A stretch of DNA of 50,425 nt from a virus (IMGVR_UViG_3300015372_000004:1-50425); one strand, 5' to 3'. Positions 5,497-13,608 are shown, counted from the first letter of the stretch. The notes: generated by a model not told the origin, from the letters alone. Numbers and translations: made by a program.

Positions 5497-5873
5497 TGGA
5501 CGCCAAGATCAAAGCCGATTGGTTAGCTGCCCTGCGCTCAGGGAAGTATGCGCAGACCACTGGGGCGCTCCGCGAGGAGACCATCCTTGGAGACCACACT
5601 TATTGCTGCCTCGGCGTTCTATGCGAGGTTGTAGGAGTAACGTGGACCCCGGAAGGGTGTGCTGCATATAAGGAGGACGTTTGCTCCGGCCTCTTGCCTC
5701 ACTCCGTAGCTTTGAAGGCGGGTCTCGATGCGTCCGTAGAAGACTACGAGGACTGCCAACAGATAGACCCCGAGGTATGGATAGGCGAGGAGAAAGCCAC
5801 TCTCTCCGAACTGAACGACTCTGGCGACTACACCTTTGCGCAGATCGCAGACATTATTGAGGACCAGCTATGA
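5496..5873 (+). CDS. YCCLGVLC-motif protein B, 125 aa
   Basis: Tandem paralogue of the preceding gene: DWLAALRSGKYAQTTGAL, then HTYCCLGVLCEVVGV, then ELNDSGDYTFAQIADIIEDQL. The ATG overlaps the upstream TGA by one base. The middle parts of the two copies are unrelated, so the duplication is old or the middle segments evolve quickly. Function unknown. Confidence 0.85.
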   Translation: MDAKIKADWLAALRSGKYAQTTGALREETILGDHTYCCLGVLCEVVGVTWTPEGCAAYKEDVCSGLLPHSVALKAGLDASVEDYEDCQQIDPEVWIGEEKATLSELNDSGDYTFAQIADIIEDQL

Positions 5874-6331
5874 ACAAGGAACGACTCCAGCAGGTTGTGC
5901 GCGTGCTGCGCACCCTGCCGCCCGAGGCGAAGAACGCATTCGACCTGCCTGCAGGGTGGGTTGCCGTGAACGGCGAGGATTGGGATGTCTGCAACAATGG
6001 CCACCTCTTCGATACGCGGGAGATCGCCTATAACTTAGCCGACCCTCTCCTCATCCCCCACAATTGCGGAGCTACTGCCTGCGCATGTGGCTACGCTGGC
6101 CTCGACCTGTGGTTCAACGAGCAAGGCTTCCGTACCACGCAAGGCGGGACCGTGCGGTACGGGGAGAAGCAATCGTGGGGTGCGGTGGAAGATTTCTTCG
6201 ACCTCACCGTGGAAGAATCTCACTACCTCTTCGCTGGGGATTACGACGAGTATGTGTCGCCCGACATGGTAGCCACCCGCATCGAACTCTTCATCAAACG
6301 CGGCGGAGTGCCGCCGAGGGACGACGAATGA
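5870..6331 (+). CDS. Hypothetical Cys-containing protein, 153 aa
   Basis: Starts in an ATGA overlap. The central block CGATACACGYAGLDLWF holds three cysteines in nine residues. Upstream is a block LPAGWVAVNGEDWDVCNNGH. It resembles other phage proteins encoded next to YCCLGVLC-type genes. Possible metal site; function unknown. Confidence 0.8.
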   Translation: MNKERLQQVVRVLRTLPPEAKNAFDLPAGWVAVNGEDWDVCNNGHLFDTREIAYNLADPLLIPHNCGATACACGYAGLDLWFNEQGFRTTQGGTVRYGEKQSWGAVEDFFDLTVEESHYLFAGDYDEYVSPDMVATRIELFIKRGGVPPRDDE

Positions 6332-6534
6332 ACGACAAGCAATGCAAGCGGCTGCGCCGGGTCTGGAAGACCTCCCCCAAGCTGCGGGGAGTTTACCCCA
6401 ACATCCGTGCATACCGGAGGGAAGTCCAGCGCCACGACACCCTCTTCCTAGTCCCAGTGGGCAATCCGCAAGGGCGCCCGTATCTCGCCATGCGCAGTGC
6501 TCTCCGCGACATTGACCGTAACCGCCATGACTGA
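6328..6534 (+). CDS. Small basic protein, 68 aa
   Basis: ATGA overlap with the upstream gene. Very rich in Arg and Lys (start MNDKQCKRLRRVWKTSPKLR), so likely to contact nucleic acid. No family recognised. Confidence 0.65.
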   Translation: MNDKQCKRLRRVWKTSPKLRGVYPNIRAYRREVQRHDTLFLVPVGNPQGRPYLAMRSALRDIDRNRHD

Positions 6535-6817
6535 AACCGAAATCATCGCCCGCCTCGACAAGGGGCTGCGCGAACTAGACGCCAGCATCGCCCACGTCAA
6601 CGAGGTGAACCATCGTCGCCTAGCGAAGCTAGAGGCCGAGGTAGCCCTCGACGTGTCTGAGATGCGCGCAACGCTGCGCGAAGCGGAGGACGGCATCGTG
6701 CGCCACCGCGACGCTATCATGCGCGAGTTCACGGCCATCGCCGCAGAGAACCGGTCCCTGTCCCGGCGCCTCGACCTCCTCGAAGCTGCCATGCGCATCT
6801 ATGGAGCACGGTCATGA
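6527..6817 (+). CDS. Coiled-coil protein, 96 aa
   Basis: The ATG at 6527 overlaps the end of the upstream gene by eight bases; an earlier in-frame ATG at 6497 would overlap much more. Almost the whole length shows heptad spacing with alternating charged residues, predicting a long coiled coil. Function unknown. Confidence 0.75.
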   Translation: MTETEIIARLDKGLRELDASIAHVNEVNHRRLAKLEAEVALDVSEMRATLREAEDGIVRHRDAIMREFTAIAAENRSLSRRLDLLEAAMRIYGARS

Positions 6818-6975
6818 ATATCTACCTCGTCCTTGCTTACGATTGGGACGGCGTACAGCGCATCTGGGCCTTCACCAAAGAGACGGATGCGTGGAAGTTT
6901 GCAGAGGCGCAGACGGACCAAAAGTACTCGTACTGCGTGGAACCTATCACCCCTGACTCGAAGGACTACGTATGA
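6814..6975 (+). CDS. Hypothetical protein, 53 aa
   Basis: Starts in an ATGA overlap and ends in another. The N-terminal strand MNIYLVLAYDWDGVQRIWAF followed by a charged helix is compatible with a small alpha/beta fold. Not recognised. Confidence 0.65.
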   Translation: MNIYLVLAYDWDGVQRIWAFTKETDAWKFAEAQTDQKYSYCVEPITPDSKDYV

Positions 6976-7178
6976 ACGCAATAGTAGCTGCGATGCGGGA
7001 AGCTGCGATCTGTGCAGTGCTGCTTCTCTTCGTGTTTATCGTGGTCGGCGCAGCAGTGTACGCTGTAACGTGGGTGGAGAGGACAGTAGGACTAGGACTT
7101 CCGTACGCCCTTGGGCTGGCTGCCCTCTTCGCCTTTGGTGCCCTAACCGCTATCTGTTATGTAACGAGGACGCGATGA
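6972..7178 (+). CDS. Small inner-membrane protein, 68 aa
   Basis: Two strongly hydrophobic segments (about residues 10-34 and 42-63) joined by a short polar loop containing VERTVG, so a two-pass membrane protein is predicted. ATGA overlaps at both ends. Function unknown. Confidence 0.7.
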   Translation: MNAIVAAMREAAICAVLLLFVFIVVGAAVYAVTWVERTVGLGLPYALGLAALFAFGALTAICYVTRTR

Positions 7179-7405
7179 CCCCCGAACGCCTAGCCGAGAT
7201 TCAGATGCTCCGCTCGAAGATCGCGGACCCAGCTACGCCCGAAGCCGATAGGATGGACGCGGTGCGGAAGGCTGTCCAGATGGTGCGGGATGAGCGCGGC
7301 GTCATCTCAACGAACATCGAGGCCAAGGCGGCGCGGAAAAAGGCTACCACTATCGACGCCGATGCCCTATTGAGCGATTTCATTGGAACCCAGAAGGGGG
7401 AATGA
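7175..7405 (+). CDS. Hypothetical helical protein, 76 aa
   Basis: Starts MTPERLAEIQMLRSKIADP; charged and helical with a Lys/Ala-rich stretch AKAARKKATT near residue 55. No membrane segment. Not recognised. Confidence 0.7.
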   Translation: MTPERLAEIQMLRSKIADPATPEADRMDAVRKAVQMVRDERGVISTNIEAKAARKKATTIDADALLSDFIGTQKGE

Positions 7406-7518
7406 CTATGCTAATGATTCGGATGGAACGCGCGGCAGAGATCGCCCTGCGCCTGTCGCAAGCGGCTGCATGGTGTGGCCTAGCCTACCTAGCCTTCCGC
7501 CTTGGAGCCACTTTATGA
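7402..7518 (+). CDS. Very small protein, 38 aa
   Basis: ATGA overlaps upstream and downstream. One amphipathic to hydrophobic helix (AAAWCGLAYLAFRLGATL) suggests membrane association. Function unknown. Confidence 0.55.
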   Translation: MTMLMIRMERAAEIALRLSQAAAWCGLAYLAFRLGATL

Positions 7519-7607
7519 AGCATCACCCTTCCTCCTACTTCGACATCCTTGTGGGCATCGGCCTTGCCGTGTTCTTCCTCATCTTCTGCTTCTCTCTTGT
7601 GCCATGA
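7515..7607 (+). CDS. Single-pass membrane peptide, 30 aa
   Basis: Short frame between two ATGA overlaps. Residues 10-29 form one transmembrane helix (ILVGIGLAVFFLIFCFSLV). Placement in a fully coupled gene run supports it, although 30 residues is near the limit for a confident call. Confidence 0.5.
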   Translation: MKHHPSSYFDILVGIGLAVFFLIFCFSLVP

Positions 7608-7960
7608 ACTACGACAAAGCCTACCAACTGGTTTCCTACGTGGAATCCCTGCCGCCGACTACCGGCTTCGACTACCTGAACCCAGCCTCTTGCCTGTTCG
7701 GCCACTATCGCAAGTCGGCGTACGCTTGCGGCAACTCCGTGGATGCAATCGGCTACGCCCTTGGGATGGACAAGTGGCAACTGTGCGAGTTCTACGGCGG
7801 CCTCCTCCGCTCGCATGAGTACGGCACCTCAACCCAGTTTAACCGGCTGGAAATCTGCGCCCGCGCCCGAGCACTCCTCGCCAAGTGGGAAGCTGCGGAC
7901 ACCATCTCCCATGCGCAAGAACGGGACGGGCGTGACCAACGCGAGAAGGTGACAGCATGA
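7604..7960 (+). CDS. Hypothetical protein, 118 aa
   Basis: The frame is open from 7502, but the ATG at 7604 fits the ATGA overlap with the upstream gene. Contains LNPASCLFGHYRKSAYACGN and ALGMDKWQLCEFYGGL; resembles phage proteins of unknown function that sit beside CGATACACG-type genes. Predicted cytoplasmic. Confidence 0.75.
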   Translation: MNYDKAYQLVSYVESLPPTTGFDYLNPASCLFGHYRKSAYACGNSVDAIGYALGMDKWQLCEFYGGLLRSHEYGTSTQFNRLEICARARALLAKWEAADTISHAQERDGRDQREKVTA

Positions 7961-8154
7961 CCGTAGGCGACCTCATCGAGCATCTGCGCCAGATGCATGA
8001 TCCCGCCGTCCCAGTGGAGATCGAAGGGACATGCTGGAAATGCAGTGCGCACGTAATTGTGGACGCAGACCCTGACTGCTTCCTCATGGTAGGTGGCAGG
8101 CTTCTCATCACCCCGCCCAACGTGGAGAACCATCTCGATGAACGCCGCGATTGA
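7957..8154 (+). CDS. Hypothetical protein, 65 aa
   Basis: N-terminal block MTVGDLIEHLRQMHDPAVPV followed by a WKCS segment is typical of a small phage family I recall in many genomes, with no function assigned. ATGA overlap upstream. Confidence 0.75.
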   Translation: MTVGDLIEHLRQMHDPAVPVEIEGTCWKCSAHVIVDADPDCFLMVGGRLLITPPNVENHLDERRD

Positions 8155-8320
8155 TCCCTCCCCGGTGCAATCCCTGCGAGTAGCAGGCAAGCCCCACATT
8201 TACAAGCGTACTGGCTTCTGGCGCATCCGCCTCCCAAGGGAAGGCGCCATGATGGAACGTGAGTACTGGTATCTCTCTTGCGCCGACGTGCGCGCATTCT
8301 TCACTCTCTGGAAACTGTGA
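8138..8320 (+). CDS. Hypothetical protein, 60 aa
   Basis: ATG at 8138 overlaps the upstream gene by 17 bases; the earlier in-frame ATG at 8093 would overlap more. Contains YKRTGFWRIRLP and is basic in the middle. Not recognised. Confidence 0.6.
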   Translation: MNAAIDPSPVQSLRVAGKPHIYKRTGFWRIRLPREGAMMEREYWYLSCADVRAFFTLWKL

Positions 8321-8616
8321 TGGCAACTGTAGACGAACTCATGGCGGAGAACGCCGACCTCCTCCACGCAATGCAATCTGGTGTGAAGGCGAAGATAGAC
8401 TACGCCCTTGGCGACGACCACTCCCCGAAGCACCTCCGCGTCGGAGTGAATAACTCCCTCATCTCAACCGGCGCATTGGTTGACCTCCTGCTTGAGAAAG
8501 GCATCTTCACCGCCGAGGAATTCGCCACTTCCTACAACGCCGCCCTCAAGCGCGAGGTGGAGAAGTACGAACTGGAACTCTCCGTCCACTTGAAGACTAG
8601 GGTAAAGCTGGGATGA
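8320..8616 (+). CDS. Hypothetical protein, 98 aa
   Basis: The ATG overlaps the upstream TGA (TGATG). The product is mostly helical and charged (MATVDELMAENADLLHAMQS at the N terminus) and ends KREVEKYELELSVHLKTRVKLG. No membrane segment; function unknown. Confidence 0.75.
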   Translation: MATVDELMAENADLLHAMQSGVKAKIDYALGDDHSPKHLRVGVNNSLISTGALVDLLLEKGIFTAEEFATSYNAALKREVEKYELELSVHLKTRVKLG

Positions 8617-8837
8617 CCATCGATACCCGTTCCCAAAACCGTTGCACCGGACCCTCTATGCCCTTTGACCCGCCGCCGACTGACTTCGCCTCCTTGCAAG
8701 CTGCCTACCAGCGCCTCATCCTTGAGCGCGACGACCTCCAACGCAGAGTGGCCCGCCTAGTCTCCGACAATGCCTACCTGCACGAACAGGTGAACGAACT
8801 CACCGCTTCCGTATCCGCCGCTAGAGGGGAATGGTAA
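8613..8837 (+). CDS. Coiled-coil protein, 74 aa
   Basis: Residues about 28-68 (LQAAYQRLILERDDLQRRVA onward) show heptad repeats and predict a coiled coil; the N-terminal 25 residues are proline-rich. ATGA overlap at the start. Function unknown. Confidence 0.7.
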   Translation: MTIDTRSQNRCTGPSMPFDPPPTDFASLQAAYQRLILERDDLQRRVARLVSDNAYLHEQVNELTASVSAARGEW

Positions 8838-9013
8838 TGGAATGGCTTCTCACCTTTATCATCTGCACGGCAGCTTCTGTCTGCAGTGTGAGTACCAGCC
8901 TCCATCCTTCGGAAGACGACTGCGCCCAGACTCTCCATTCCATCGGAGCCTCCCTCACCCCTAACCGGAACACGCGAGTGATCGTCTCCTGCACTCCGCA
9001 CAAGCCAACATGA
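8837..9013 (+). CDS. Small exported or membrane-anchored protein, 58 aa
   Basis: ATGs at 8831 and 8837 are in frame. GAGGGG lies at 8825-8829, so 8837, which also overlaps the previous TAA, is preferred. Residues 1-18 (MEWLLTFIICTAASVCSV) look like a signal sequence or anchor; the rest is polar with three cysteines, possibly disulphide-bonded in the periplasm. Not recognised. Confidence 0.6.
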   Translation: MEWLLTFIICTAASVCSVSTSLHPSEDDCAQTLHSIGASLTPNRNTRVIVSCTPHKPT

Positions 9014-9192
9014 CCTACGACCTCACCCCTGACGAAGTGACGAGCATTCTTGACCTCATCTATCTCGTAGGCAACCGCCTCGTGGACGAAAAGAGCCAAC
9101 AAGGCTTTGCTCTGGCCTTCGCCCCCCTCGTGGAAAAGCTCGACCCCGAAGGCTGGGCTGCTGCTGGCGGGGTTGCTGCCTCCATCAACTAA
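9010..9192 (+). CDS. Hypothetical protein, 60 aa
   Basis: ATGA overlap upstream. Starts MTYDLTPDEVTSILDLIYLV; helical and acidic with an Ala/Gly-rich tail. Not recognised. Confidence 0.65.
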   Translation: MTYDLTPDEVTSILDLIYLVGNRLVDEKSQQGFALAFAPLVEKLDPEGWAAAGGVAASIN

Positions 9193-9200
9193 GGACCATC

Positions 9201-9500
9201 ATGCCTACCATCACACTCACTGAGGAAGAATCCCTCTACCTCCAGAACTGCATCGCCCTCTCGACCATTGTCGCCACGAACGTCGGCACGGCTTGCGTCC
9301 CTGTCATGGCCGAGTACGTTCTCTCCGCTATCTACGCAGGCCACCATCGCTCAGTCCTGCCCAAGCTGGCCCCTGAGCGGGCTGCGCAGATCGATGCCAT
9401 CATGGAAGAGAACCCCAACATGACCCTTGAAGAACGCAAAGCTCGCCTCGAAGTCCTTGCCGACCAAATTGCCGACATCAGGAAATCCCGTGCCAACTGA
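9201..9500 (+). CDS. Hypothetical protein, 99 aa
   Basis: AAGGA precedes the ATG. N-terminal block MPTITLTEEESLYLQNCIAL, then a hydrophobic stretch and a charged C-terminal helix (LEERKARLEVLADQIADIRK). Its 3' end overlaps the nuclease gene by 11 bases. Function unknown. Confidence 0.75.
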   Translation: MPTITLTEEESLYLQNCIALSTIVATNVGTACVPVMAEYVLSAIYAGHHRSVLPKLAPERAAQIDAIMEENPNMTLEERKARLEVLADQIADIRKSRAN

Positions 9501-10386
9501 ACCACGCTTCCCGCCAGTCATCGATTCGACTATGCTGGCCTCATTCGCCTGCCCTGCGAAGTTCTGGCGTAGCTACATCCACCGCTACTCCTCCTCCGCG
9601 AACAAGTCGATCCATCTCATCGCCGGAGGTGCGTACGCCAAAGGTCTAGAGGTTGCGCGCAAAGCCTACTTCGATGGGGCCGATCCCGAGGAAGCCCTTC
9701 TCCTTGGAACCGAAGCCCTCATCATCGATTACGGCGACGCAGACCCCGGCATTACGGCGAAGTCCCTAGGCCGTATGGTCGGCGCATTGGAGTACTACTT
9801 TCATGTCTACCCCCTCGACACCGACGACGCAAGAATTGCGACTATTGGTGGAGTCCCTGCGGTTGAGTGGAGTTTTGGACTACCTCTTCCTTTCACCCAT
9901 CCGGATTCAGGTGAACCTCTCCTCTACGCAGGACGGACAGACATGCTCTGCGATTTTGCAGGCGGACTCTATGCGCTTGACGATAAAACTACATCCCAAC
10001 TCGGAGCATCCTGGCCCCGACAATGGGAACTGCGAGGACAATTCAGCGGCTATTCATGGGCTGCTCGGGAGTTGGGAATCCGACTAGCGGGCACTCTCGT
10101 CCGTGGCCTGTGCATCCTCAAGACTGGCTACAACCATTCCCAAGCTATCGTCAATCAACCTGACTGGAAGATCGACCGTTGGGTCGCGCACCGCGACCAC
10201 ATCATCTCCCAGATGCTGGAGTCCTATCGGAGTGGCACCTACCACTTCGCCCTCAATGAAGAGTGCAATTCCTACGGCGGCTGCGCCTTCAAGCAAGTCT
10301 GCAACGTGCCGCCGGAACACCAAGCTACATGGCTCGACACGAACTATGTCGAACATGAATGGAACCCTCTGCACAAGGATGATTGA
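9490..10386 (+). CDS. Cas4/AddB-like PD-(D/E)XK exonuclease
   Basis: Start chosen at GTG 9490, which has AGGA six bases upstream; an ATG at 9427 would overlap the previous gene by 74 bases. The 298-aa product has YAGRTD (D151), then DDKTT (D165, K166) and QFSGY (Q184), the PD-(D/E)XK core. C21 plus C259, C265 and C271 match the four-cysteine Fe-S pattern of Cas4/AddB-type nucleases. By family knowledge it would degrade or resect DNA ends. A Sak4-like ATPase and an SSB-like gene downstream suggest a phage recombination set; no CRISPR array is present. Confidence 0.85.
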   Translation: MPTEPRFPPVIDSTMLASFACPAKFWRSYIHRYSSSANKSIHLIAGGAYAKGLEVARKAYFDGADPEEALLLGTEALIIDYGDADPGITAKSLGRMVGALEYYFHVYPLDTDDARIATIGGVPAVEWSFGLPLPFTHPDSGEPLLYAGRTDMLCDFAGGLYALDDKTTSQLGASWPRQWELRGQFSGYSWAARELGIRLAGTLVRGLCILKTGYNHSQAIVNQPDWKIDRWVAHRDHIISQMLESYRSGTYHFALNEECNSYGGCAFKQVCNVPPEHQATWLDTNYVEHEWNPLHKDD

Positions 10387-10387
10387 A

Positions 10388-10570
10388 ATGAGACTGACCG
10401 CATTCCTCGTCAACGCCCTCATCGGCGGCGCACTCGCCTACGTCTGGATCACCTATGGCGCACGCCTCTACGGTGAAGTCTTCTCGAAGAAATATTGGGC
10501 GGGACTCGTCGCCATCTGCCTCCTGTCCTTCCCCATTTCCTACCTCGAATCAACCTTCAATCTGATCTAA
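10388..10570 (+). CDS. Two-pass membrane protein, 60 aa
   Basis: Hydrophobic segments at about residues 4-20 and 36-52 separated by a charged loop. ATG follows AGGA by eight bases, one base after the nuclease stop. Function unknown; not related in sequence to the holin candidates in the lysis region. Confidence 0.65.
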   Translation: MRLTAFLVNALIGGALAYVWITYGARLYGEVFSKKYWAGLVAICLLSFPISYLESTFNLI

Positions 10571-10572
10571 TC

Positions 10573-10932
10573 ATGACAACCAAATACATCCATCTGCGCC
10601 AAGCGACCCTGTTCGGTGAACCCCTCCATCATGGTGGCTTCACCGTGGCCTACGACGTGATCCAGAACAACGACGGCTCCGTTGAGAAGATCGTCTACGC
10701 CCTGTCCGCCTGCCACTACAAGGACAGGTATGACAAGATCAAAGGCAGAGTGATCTCCGAAGGCCGCCTGCATTCCCGCAGGGGCAACAAGGTGCGCGTC
10801 CTATCCTACGCCGAAGACAAGACCATCACCGAGCAAGTGCTCCGGGACATCGAAGACCTCTCGCAGAATGACCGCGAAGGCTTCACCTCCCTTCTCATGT
10901 CCGCAGCCGAACGGAATGGCAACCATGTCTGA
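10573..10932 (+). CDS. Hypothetical protein, 119 aa
   Basis: Starts MTTKYIHLRQATLFGEPLHH. Contains EKIVYALSACHYKDRYDKIK and a basic segment EGRLHSRRGNKVRV; predicted soluble alpha/beta. Located within the recombination block but no family recognised. Confidence 0.75.
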   Translation: MTTKYIHLRQATLFGEPLHHGGFTVAYDVIQNNDGSVEKIVYALSACHYKDRYDKIKGRVISEGRLHSRRGNKVRVLSYAEDKTITEQVLRDIEDLSQNDREGFTSLLMSAAERNGNHV

Positions 10933-11122
10933 TTACCCCGCCACCACTCGCTACTGCGTGGACTGCCGCCACGTTCAAGTCGTGACCAGCGTTACAGCCA
11001 CCGGCGAGCCGACCTACAACTGCCTCGGTATTGTCTCCGAGATTACTGGCAAGGCGCTCAAGGTTGTCTGCCACGAAGCCCGCATCACATGCAAAGGGAA
11101 GCTATGGGAACCCAAACCTTGA
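10925..11122 (+). CDS. Small putative zinc-binding protein, 65 aa
   Basis: Five cysteines spaced as CVDC, then C.., C.., C.. (residues about 10-55) suggest a zinc ribbon-like fold. Overlaps the preceding gene by eight bases. An alternative ATG at 10916 exists. Function unknown. Confidence 0.65.
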   Translation: MSDYPATTRYCVDCRHVQVVTSVTATGEPTYNCLGIVSEITGKALKVVCHEARITCKGKLWEPKP

Positions 11123-11286
11123 GCTACTTCATGGTGCCTGCGCAGACAACGGCGCAGGCAGACGGCCTCACTATCACCAACCGCCATCAGCACCCCATGC
11201 TGGTGACGGTCGAACTCCTGATCCCCGACACCGTTGAGGACGACAAGGTGACAGACCTCCCCATCATCATTGAGGACGACGAGTAA
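11104..11286 (+). CDS. Hypothetical protein, 60 aa
   Basis: ATG at 11104 follows AAAGGGAAG; an upstream in-frame ATG at 11089 lacks a comparable ribosome site. Beta-rich product ending in a strongly acidic tail (IIIEDDE), a feature of SSB-like or DNA-mimic proteins but too generic to assign. Confidence 0.6.
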   Translation: MGTQTLSYFMVPAQTTAQADGLTITNRHQHPMLVTVELLIPDTVEDDKVTDLPIIIEDDE

Positions 11287-11636
11287 TGTCAGACGCAAAT
11301 CCTAACTACCGCCCGGACTTCGTTCCACCCGATGCTACCTTGGACGATCCGAACCGCAAGCCTGTGGACGCAGGGAACATTCCCCCTGACGCAGGGAAGC
11401 CTGCGCGTGCTCCTGAACCTACCACTCGCCCCGGCTACTGGCTTTGCGCATTCGAGGTGAAGGTGGACCTCCCCGCCACCCTCTTTCCCGGAGAGATGGA
11501 AGCCGCTATCGCAGACTGCCTTGCCGTGCGCCTGCCCGCGTTAGGCCACCCCGGCAACGTGATTGTCTCTCTCCTGTGGACTTCGGACGGCAGCGTCCTT
11601 GCATCCGACGATCCCGCAACCCGGAGGCTTGCATGA
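11286..11636 (+). CDS. Hypothetical protein, 116 aa
   Basis: The first 50 residues are rich in Pro, Asp and Asn and probably disordered; the second half looks like a compact alpha/beta domain starting at GYWLCAFEVKVDLPATLF. ATG overlaps the upstream stop; its stop overlaps the ATPase start. Function unknown. Confidence 0.75.
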   Translation: MSDANPNYRPDFVPPDATLDDPNRKPVDAGNIPPDAGKPARAPEPTTRPGYWLCAFEVKVDLPATLFPGEMEAAIADCLAVRLPALGHPGNVIVSLLWTSDGSVLASDDPATRRLA

Positions 11637-12484
11637 CTGACCCGACCACTGGCTTCAACACCCTACTCGAAGGTCCGACCGGCGTGGGCAAGACCCATTC
11701 CATCGGCACACTTGTAGACACCGGCCTAGAAGTCTTCTGCCTCTTCCTTGAAAGCGGCCAAGAAACCCTCTATGGCTACTACACCGACAAAGGAAAGACT
11801 GTCCCCGACAACCTCCACATTTCCCTCGTCAAGACGGCGACCACCGGCTTTGCAGACCTTATCGACTCAGCCGAGAAGACCAACACCCTTTCGCATGAAG
11901 CCCTTGCGAAGATGACTGACCCCAAGCGGAGTGCCTATCGTGGCTACATTAACATCCTCAAAGCTCTCAACAACTTCGTTGACGACCGTACAGGTGAGTC
12001 CTTCGGACCAGTTGACTCTTGGGGAACTGATCGCGTTATTGTCATCGACGGCCTCACCGGGATCAACCGTGCTGCAATGCAACTTGTCGTTGGAGGTAAA
12101 GCTACCCGGTCGCAGCCGGAGTGGGGGCAAGCGCAATTCTATGTCGAAGAGTTAGTGCAGAAGCTCACCAACGGATGCCGTTGCCACTTCGTTCTCATCG
12201 CGCACATCGAGCGGGAGACAGACCAAGTCCTCGGTGGGTCGAAGATCACGATGTCCACCCTCGGGAAAGCCTTGGCCCCGAAGCTGCCGCAAATGTTCTC
12301 CGACGTGGTTCTCTGCCGCCGGGAAGGCGACAAGTTCGTGTGGTCCACCGCCGACGGCCAAGCCGACCTCAAGTTCCGCAACCTCCCCCTTTCCTCAACC
12401 ATCGCACCCGACTTCGGCAAGATCGTATCCAAGTGGAAGTCGCGCGTAGCAGGAGTACTTAATGAGCCAGAAGCAACCGAGTGA
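11633..12484 (+). CDS. Sak4/RecA-like AAA ATPase, 283 aa
   Basis: Walker A GPTGVGKT at residues 14-21, Walker B VIVIDGL near 140, and a conserved AHIERE motif near 200. This order matches phage AAA_24/Sak4-type single-strand annealing or RecA-like ATPases. Start at 11633 is set by GGAGG five bases upstream and an ATGA overlap. By family knowledge it would promote recombination together with an SSB; the Cas4-like nuclease (9490) and the SSB-like gene (13143) nearby support that. Confidence 0.8.
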   Translation: MTDPTTGFNTLLEGPTGVGKTHSIGTLVDTGLEVFCLFLESGQETLYGYYTDKGKTVPDNLHISLVKTATTGFADLIDSAEKTNTLSHEALAKMTDPKRSAYRGYINILKALNNFVDDRTGESFGPVDSWGTDRVIVIDGLTGINRAAMQLVVGGKATRSQPEWGQAQFYVEELVQKLTNGCRCHFVLIAHIERETDQVLGGSKITMSTLGKALAPKLPQMFSDVVLCRREGDKFVWSTADGQADLKFRNLPLSSTIAPDFGKIVSKWKSRVAGVLNEPEATE

Positions 12485-12755
12485 AGCCTTGCTGGAAAGC
12501 ATCGATCACCTTATCAACCAAGCCCGGCGCACATGGGCGGACCTTGACATTCACCGCGAAGCTGTCTACGGTTGTGCCTCTGCGACCTTCGACAACGACG
12601 CCAACCTCGTCGTCATGCGCGTGCAGAACAATGATGGGGAGGATGCCCTCGTCGCCGTTGCCGCAGAGGAATACCTTCTCTTCGCACTGCGTCTGCTCAA
12701 CAAGCGATACGAAGACAAGCTCGCTCGAACCCTGTCCCACTCCGGGATGAACTAA
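12462..12755 (+). CDS. Hypothetical protein, 97 aa
   Basis: Overlaps the ATPase 3' end by 23 bases. Helical at both ends with a central beta stretch (ATFDNDANLVVMRVQNNDGE). No recognised domain; position next to the ATPase suggests a link to recombination. Confidence 0.7.
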   Translation: MSQKQPSEALLESIDHLINQARRTWADLDIHREAVYGCASATFDNDANLVVMRVQNNDGEDALVAVAAEEYLLFALRLLNKRYEDKLARTLSHSGMN

Positions 12756-12764
12756 GGAACGTCC

Positions 12765-13121
12765 ATGTCCAACACCTACGAAGACAGTGAAGCATGGTGC
12801 AACGCTATCCGGGATGCCCTCACCCGAGAGGGCGCACCCCTCGCCCCCGACTGCCCAGTGTATGATTCCCTCGGTGACATGATGTACGAGGCGGGTGGGG
12901 AGTACTTCGTCGCCATCACAGGGAACGCACCCGACGCAGGGCAAGACGATCCCATCCAAGCAATCGTCGCCATCCACATCCGTGACCTCATGAATACCGC
13001 CATGAAGGCCATGACCTACTTGAAGGATGCAGGCAAGCTAGACTACCTGCAATCTTTGGGAATCCCCGTCGTTGACATGTCTGACGAGGATGATGAAGCA
13101 ACGGAGCATAAGCTCCATTAA
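12765..13121 (+). CDS. Acidic hypothetical protein, 118 aa
   Basis: Starts MSNTYEDSEAWCNAIRDALT and ends with an acidic tail SDEDDEATEHKLH. Predicted soluble and helical. AAGGA precedes the ATG. Not recognised. Confidence 0.7.
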   Translation: MSNTYEDSEAWCNAIRDALTREGAPLAPDCPVYDSLGDMMYEAGGEYFVAITGNAPDAGQDDPIQAIVAIHIRDLMNTAMKAMTYLKDAGKLDYLQSLGIPVVDMSDEDDEATEHKLH

Positions 13122-13142
13122 CCTAGCTAGGAGTACCAAGTA

Positions 13143-13595
13143 ATGTCCAATATGTTCGATCCCGATACCTTCCTCGATTCCTTCGTAGACGAAGCCAACG
13201 AAACCGAGCGGGTACTCATCCCCGCGAAGGTCTACCCGGCGTATGTCGAAGACGTGGGGATGCGCACTGGCAGCCGTGAAGACGGCTCCCCTTGGGTGCA
13301 ACTCGTCGTCAAGTGGTGCATCGAGGATGCGGACGCCGCAGCCGTCCTCAACAAGGACAAGGTTGTGCTCACCGATTCGTTCTTCATCGATCTCGATGAT
13401 GATGGGCGCATCGCCACTGGCACGAACAAGAACCTTGGCCTCGGTCGTCTGCGCAAGGCTGTCGGCAAGAACACCGGGAAGTTCTCCCCGCGTGATCTCG
13501 TCGGTTGCCGCGCCCTCATTGACGTGAAGCACACTGTCAACAAGGAAAGCGGGATGCCGCGTGAGGAAGTCAAGAGCGTAGCCTCGATGGGCTAA
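13143..13595 (+). CDS. Putative single-stranded DNA-binding-type protein, 150 aa
   Basis: Residues 1-130 follow a layout I recall from phage SSB-like proteins of the DUF669 kind: acidic N terminus (FDPDTFLDSFVDE), a beta segment PAKVYPAYVEDVG, DGSPWVQLVVKW, SFFIDLDDDGRI, LGRLRKAVGKN, and a final VDVKHT-like strand. Family assignment is by eye. Position downstream of a Sak4-like ATPase supports an SSB role. A strong hairpin follows the stop. Confidence 0.6.
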   Translation: MSNMFDPDTFLDSFVDEANETERVLIPAKVYPAYVEDVGMRTGSREDGSPWVQLVVKWCIEDADAAAVLNKDKVVLTDSFFIDLDDDGRIATGTNKNLGLGRLRKAVGKNTGKFSPRDLVGCRALIDVKHTVNKESGMPREEVKSVASMG

Positions 13596-13608
13596 CGCGT
13601 ACCGGTGG

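Noticed and set aside
9803-10087. 94-codon frame inside the nuclease gene
   Set aside because: Lies wholly within the nuclease gene in another frame, with Ser/Thr/Pro-rich shadow composition.
9490-10386. Cas4-like gene as sign of a CRISPR system
   Set aside because: No repeat-spacer array or other cas gene is visible; such nucleases are common in phage recombination sets.
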